Positions 6,340 to 7,120 of a stretch of DNA of 7,120 bases are shown here, piece by piece (within the stretch, counting starts at the first letter, position 1; each line of letters opens with the position of its first letter). A program made the translations under genes and the position numbers. This DNA is from Muribaculaceae bacterium. Lineage in GTDB: Bacteria > Bacteroidota > Bacteroidia > Bacteroidales > Muribaculaceae. The DNA lies in contig VSPO01000142.1 of the NCBI GenBank assembly GCA_009775375.1, positions 1 to 7,120 on the forward strand. The letters are read 5' to 3'. The notes under the pieces were generated by a model that was not told where the DNA came from, ran no database searches, and saw nothing but the letters and a program-made list of their open reading frames with translations.

Positions 6340-6990
6340 ATGAAAGTAGCGATATTTCACTTCAGTTTATTCGGAATCAATACATACGTTGTATATGATG
6401 AGGTCACGAAAAAATGTGCGATAATTGATCCGGGAATCATCAATAAGGAGGAAGAAAAAGCGCTTGACGATTTTTTAAAGCGTGAGAATCTGACCGTGAC
6501 GCACGTCGTCAACACCCATCTCCATCTTGATCATGCCATAGGCGACAATCTCCTTAAAGAAAAATATAAGGTGCCTGTGCTTGCCCATAAACTCGACCTT
6601 CCTCTCGGGGAGCGCATGCAGCAGCAAGCCATGATGTTTGGAATCGACAAAGAATTCCAGGGAGTGGAACTGACGGGATTCCTTTCTGATGGAGAGAAGA
6701 TAAGAATCGGCAACGGCGAACTTCAAGTGATACATGTCCCCGGACATTCTCTCGGAAGCGTCGCCCTATACGACAAAGCAGACGGATTCGTCATAGTCGG
6801 CGATGCCCTATTCAATGGCAGCATAGGCAGGACTGACCTTCCCGGAGGAGACTATAAAACCCTCATCGGAAGCATCAAAGACAGATTATTGATTCTTCCA
6901 GACGACACGGTGGTGTATCCCGGACATGGAGAACCGACAACAATCGGAGCAGAAAAACGCCTCAACCCGTATCTAAGCACCCTCAACTAA
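6340..6990 (+). CDS. Metallo-beta-lactamase-fold hydrolase, YcbL / glyoxalase II type
   Basis: This is a soluble binuclear metal hydrolase of the MBL superfamily; its relatives cleave thioesters such as S-lactoylglutathione. The 216-aa protein has all metal ligands: HLHLDH with H60, H62, D64 and H65, then H136 in PGHSLGS, D155 in GDALF, and H196 in YPGHGEPTTIG. The segment GSIGRTDLPGGD (160-171) and the tail EKRLNPYL are typical of the short YcbL-type enzymes (about 215 aa), which lack the longer C-terminal domain of classical GloB. Bacteroidota generally lack glutathione, so the natural substrate is unclear. The ATG at 6340 opens directly on the first beta strand (MKVAIFHFSLFGINTYVV). An in-frame TTG at 6286 would add 18 residues with no family support, so it is not preferred. 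The gene begins 73 bp after rsmG, with no promoter seen between them, which suggests co-transcription. Confidence 0.93.
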   Translation: MKVAIFHFSLFGINTYVVYDEVTKKCAIIDPGIINKEEEKALDDFLKRENLTVTHVVNTHLHLDHAIGDNLLKEKYKVPVLAHKLDLPLGERMQQQAMMFGIDKEFQGVELTGFLSDGEKIRIGNGELQVIHVPGHSLGSVALYDKADGFVIVGDALFNGSIGRTDLPGGDYKTLIGSIKDRLLILPDDTVVYPGHGEPTTIGAEKRLNPYLSTLN

Positions 6991-6998
6991 GACAGGGA

Positions 6999-7058
6999 TC
7001 AAGAAAAAGAATCGACCCGATTGCGCTTTTGCGCAATCGGGTCGATTGGTTTTCTTGA
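6999..7058. terminator. Very long hairpin terminator after the hydrolase gene
   Basis: A perfect 16-bp stem (7011-7026 with 7031-7046) closes on a TTTT loop. The pairing continues outward to 6999/7058 with only two mismatches, so about 26 of 28 positions pair. The outer arms are A-rich on the left and T-rich on the right (TTTTCTT), giving a poly-U-like tract in both directions. It lies 9 bp after the hydrolase stop. It should end the rsmG operon and could also serve a convergent gene beyond the right edge. Confidence 0.88.
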
Positions 7059-7120
7059 ATACAAGCCCAGTATCTTTTTAACAACTCCGCGCCCACGCGC
7101 CAGGCAGAAATCTCGGATGG

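Noticed and set aside
7059..7120. Possible end of a convergent minus-strand gene at the right edge
   Set aside because: Two minus-strand frames stay open and a third ends at 7080-7078 after about 13 codons. None gives a recognisable tail, so no gene can be called in 62 bp.

Overview
The window reads as ordinary chromosomal housekeeping DNA from a member of the Bacteroidota, most likely order Bacteroidales. A gut family such as Muribaculaceae is possible, but that is inference. Three things point to the phylum. Two promoters fit the Bacteroidota pattern (TTTG, 19-20 bp, TAnnTTTG). The ribosome binding regions are A/T-rich and lack Shine-Dalgarno motifs. The gene content also fits: a GT3 glycogen synthase paired with an alpha-glucan phosphorylase, and a DUF3127 protein.

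Layout. At 2-64 is the last stretch of an unidentified + strand gene. It converges on the next operon across a strong bidirectional terminator (84-121). On the minus strand, 4399 to 140 holds a two-gene glycogen operon. Glycogen synthase (GT3, 560 aa) is followed after 9 bp by alpha-glucan phosphorylase (GT35, 855 aa). The operon is driven from a clear promoter at 4492-4523. Upstream, also on the minus strand, is a 145-aa DUF3127 protein (4731-5168) with an SSB-like layout: an OB-type front domain, a Gln/Gly/Pro linker and a DEDLPF tip. An imperfect 20-bp tandem repeat straddles its stop codon, and a hairpin terminator follows. A 474-bp non-coding stretch with several inverted repeats separates it from a divergent + strand pair: rsmG (16S rRNA G527 methyltransferase) and a YcbL/glyoxalase-II-type metallo-beta-lactamase-fold hydrolase. 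That pair ends in a very long near-perfect hairpin (6999-7058).

How the genes work together. The synthase and phosphorylase make and break down the same alpha-1,4-glucan store and share one transcript, so storage and mobilisation are expressed together. rsmG and the hydrolase appear co-transcribed, with no obvious functional link. The DUF3127 gene looks like a stand-alone unit whose promoter I could not locate.

I see no mobile element, CRISPR array, tRNA/rRNA or defence system. The most unusual points are the SSB-like tail on the DUF3127 protein and the second copy of that tail just past its stop codon, in another frame.
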